The notes beneath the pieces are model-generated. The model had not been told where the DNA came from. It ran no database searches and saw nothing but the letters and a program-made list of their open reading frames with translations. Made by a program: the position numbers and the translations under genes. 64,000 nt of DNA from Tundrisphaera sp051175315 (GTDB lineage Bacteria; Planctomycetota; Planctomycetia; Isosphaerales; Isosphaeraceae), in NCBI RefSeq assembly GCF_051175315.1, contig NZ_CP195100.1, positions 5,332,001-5,396,000 of the forward strand. Reading direction: 5' to 3'. Of the stretch, positions 63,434 through 64,000 are shown piece by piece (positions within the stretch are counted from its first letter, which is position 1; each line of letters opens with the position of its first letter).

Positions 63434-64000
63434 ATGGCGAGCACCGCGACGGCCGTCGAACGGCTGGTGACTGCCCTGGGCCGCCTGCCCGGCATCGGCG
63501 CCAAGTCCGCCGAGCGGTTGGCCTACCACCTCATCAAGGCCCCGGCCGAGGAAGCCCTTTCCCTGGCCGAGGCGATCCGCTCGATCAAGGACGGCGTCCG
63601 CCACTGCGAGGTCTGCTTCCACCTGACCGAGGTGGCCGAGCCGCTCTGCGAGATCTGCCGCGACCCGCGCCGGGACACCGGGCTGATCTGCGTGGTCGAA
63701 CAATCGCGCGACCTGCTGGCCCTGGAAAAGTCGGCGACCTATGCTGGGGTCTATCACGTCCTGCTCGGCCGCCTGGCACCCCTCCAGGGGGTCGGCCCCG
63801 ACCAGCTGACCGTCGATGCCCTGGAAGCCCGCGTCCGGGCCGGCGGGGTCCGGGAAATGATCATGGCCACCAACCCCAACCTCGAAGGGGATGGGACCTC
63901 GCTCCTGATCGCGAACCGGATTGCTGATACGGGAGTCGTCATCACCCGCCTGGCCCGCGGCCTCGCCTCGGGCAGCGTCCTCGAATTCGCCAATAAGGAG
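63434..64000 (+). CDS. recR: Recombination protein RecR (3' end outside window)
   Basis: 189 residues are visible, about 10 short of the usual length. ATG 63434 follows the ebfC stop by three bases. Helix-hairpin-helix LPGIGAKSAERLAYHL (18-33), a four-cysteine zinc finger (Cys58, Cys61, Cys72, Cys75), and a Toprim domain starting at GLICVVEQSRDLLALE are in the correct order. RecR acts with RecF/RecO to load RecA at gaps. The frame remains open at the window edge. Confidence 0.96.
   Translation, partial: MASTATAVERLVTALGRLPGIGAKSAERLAYHLIKAPAEEALSLAEAIRSIKDGVRHCEVCFHLTEVAEPLCEICRDPRRDTGLICVVEQSRDLLALEKSATYAGVYHVLLGRLAPLQGVGPDQLTVDALEARVRAGGVREMIMATNPNLEGDGTSLLIANRIADTGVVITRLARGLASGSVLEFANKE

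Overview
The window reads as a chromosomal segment of a GC-rich planctomycete, most likely from the Isosphaeraceae or a relative. The basis is a DUF1559 pseudopilin-like protein with the type-IV-pilin N-terminus (31190-32290), a TIGR03067 protein, a PEP-CTERM protein, several very large surface proteins with an E-x-[CLM]-[DE]-x-R-x-[LV]-x-A N-terminal motif, and a MoxR/DUF58/BatA locus with planctomycete-style additions. I saw no rRNA, tRNA, CRISPR array, transposase or phage gene. It looks like core and lineage-specific chromosome, not an island.

Layout. 1-1537: gene fragment, a 41-aa membrane microprotein and an M29 aminopeptidase. 1567-12634: surface and envelope functions, namely a 1571-aa beta-helix/DUF11/Calx-beta protein (-), an RCK-type ion channel with an atypical pore, a small charged protein, a multidomain GH18 chitinase with two CBM2-like modules, and a secreted glycerophosphodiesterase (-). 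12833-24265: a one-direction locus of eleven genes built on a MoxR AAA+ ATPase, a DUF58 protein and two transmembrane VWA proteins, with an NHL lipoprotein, an Uma2 nuclease-like protein, a TIGR03067 protein, three small membrane proteins and an alpha/alpha-toroid protein carrying CxxCH. 24479-30451: metzincin protease with dockerin-like tail, PEP-CTERM protein, and a two-gene minus-strand pair of exported proteins. 30877-37158: small lipoprotein, DUF1559 protein, orphan response regulator (-), and several lineage-specific proteins. 37240-43692: three exported peptidases (S9 prolyl oligopeptidase, M19 dipeptidase, M16). 44045-52010: AsmA-like giant, exported unknown, HEAT-repeat protein, secretin-like protein. 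52135-58025: minus-strand fatty-acid/phospholipid cluster plsX-fabD-fabG-acpP-fabF followed by a MoeB-rhodanese fusion. 58211-60886: a second M16 peptidase without signal peptide. 61068-64000: the conserved block SRP RNA-dnaX-ebfC-recR.

How the genes fit together. The fab cluster supplies acyl-ACP and, through PlsX, acyl-phosphate for phospholipids. The MoxR locus is expected to assemble or mature an envelope complex through its VWA metal sites. The peptidases, chitinase and glycerophosphodiesterase suit a heterotroph scavenging polymers and lipids. The most notable single observation is a ten-A run in dnaX at 62479-62488. It contains the E. coli-type heptamer in the correct frame, with stop codons a few bases downstream in both other frames, so this dnaX probably makes a short (gamma-like) and a long (tau-like) product. 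Other points: a likely CTG start overlapping the batA-like stop codon, a roughly 240-nt structured leader before acpP, a non-canonical channel filter, and a 117-bp inverted-repeat element.

All functional names rest on motif recognition by eye; no database search was run. Promoter calls are consensus matches only. Starts were moved from the longest open frame where a Shine-Dalgarno sequence, signal peptide or overlap argued for it.
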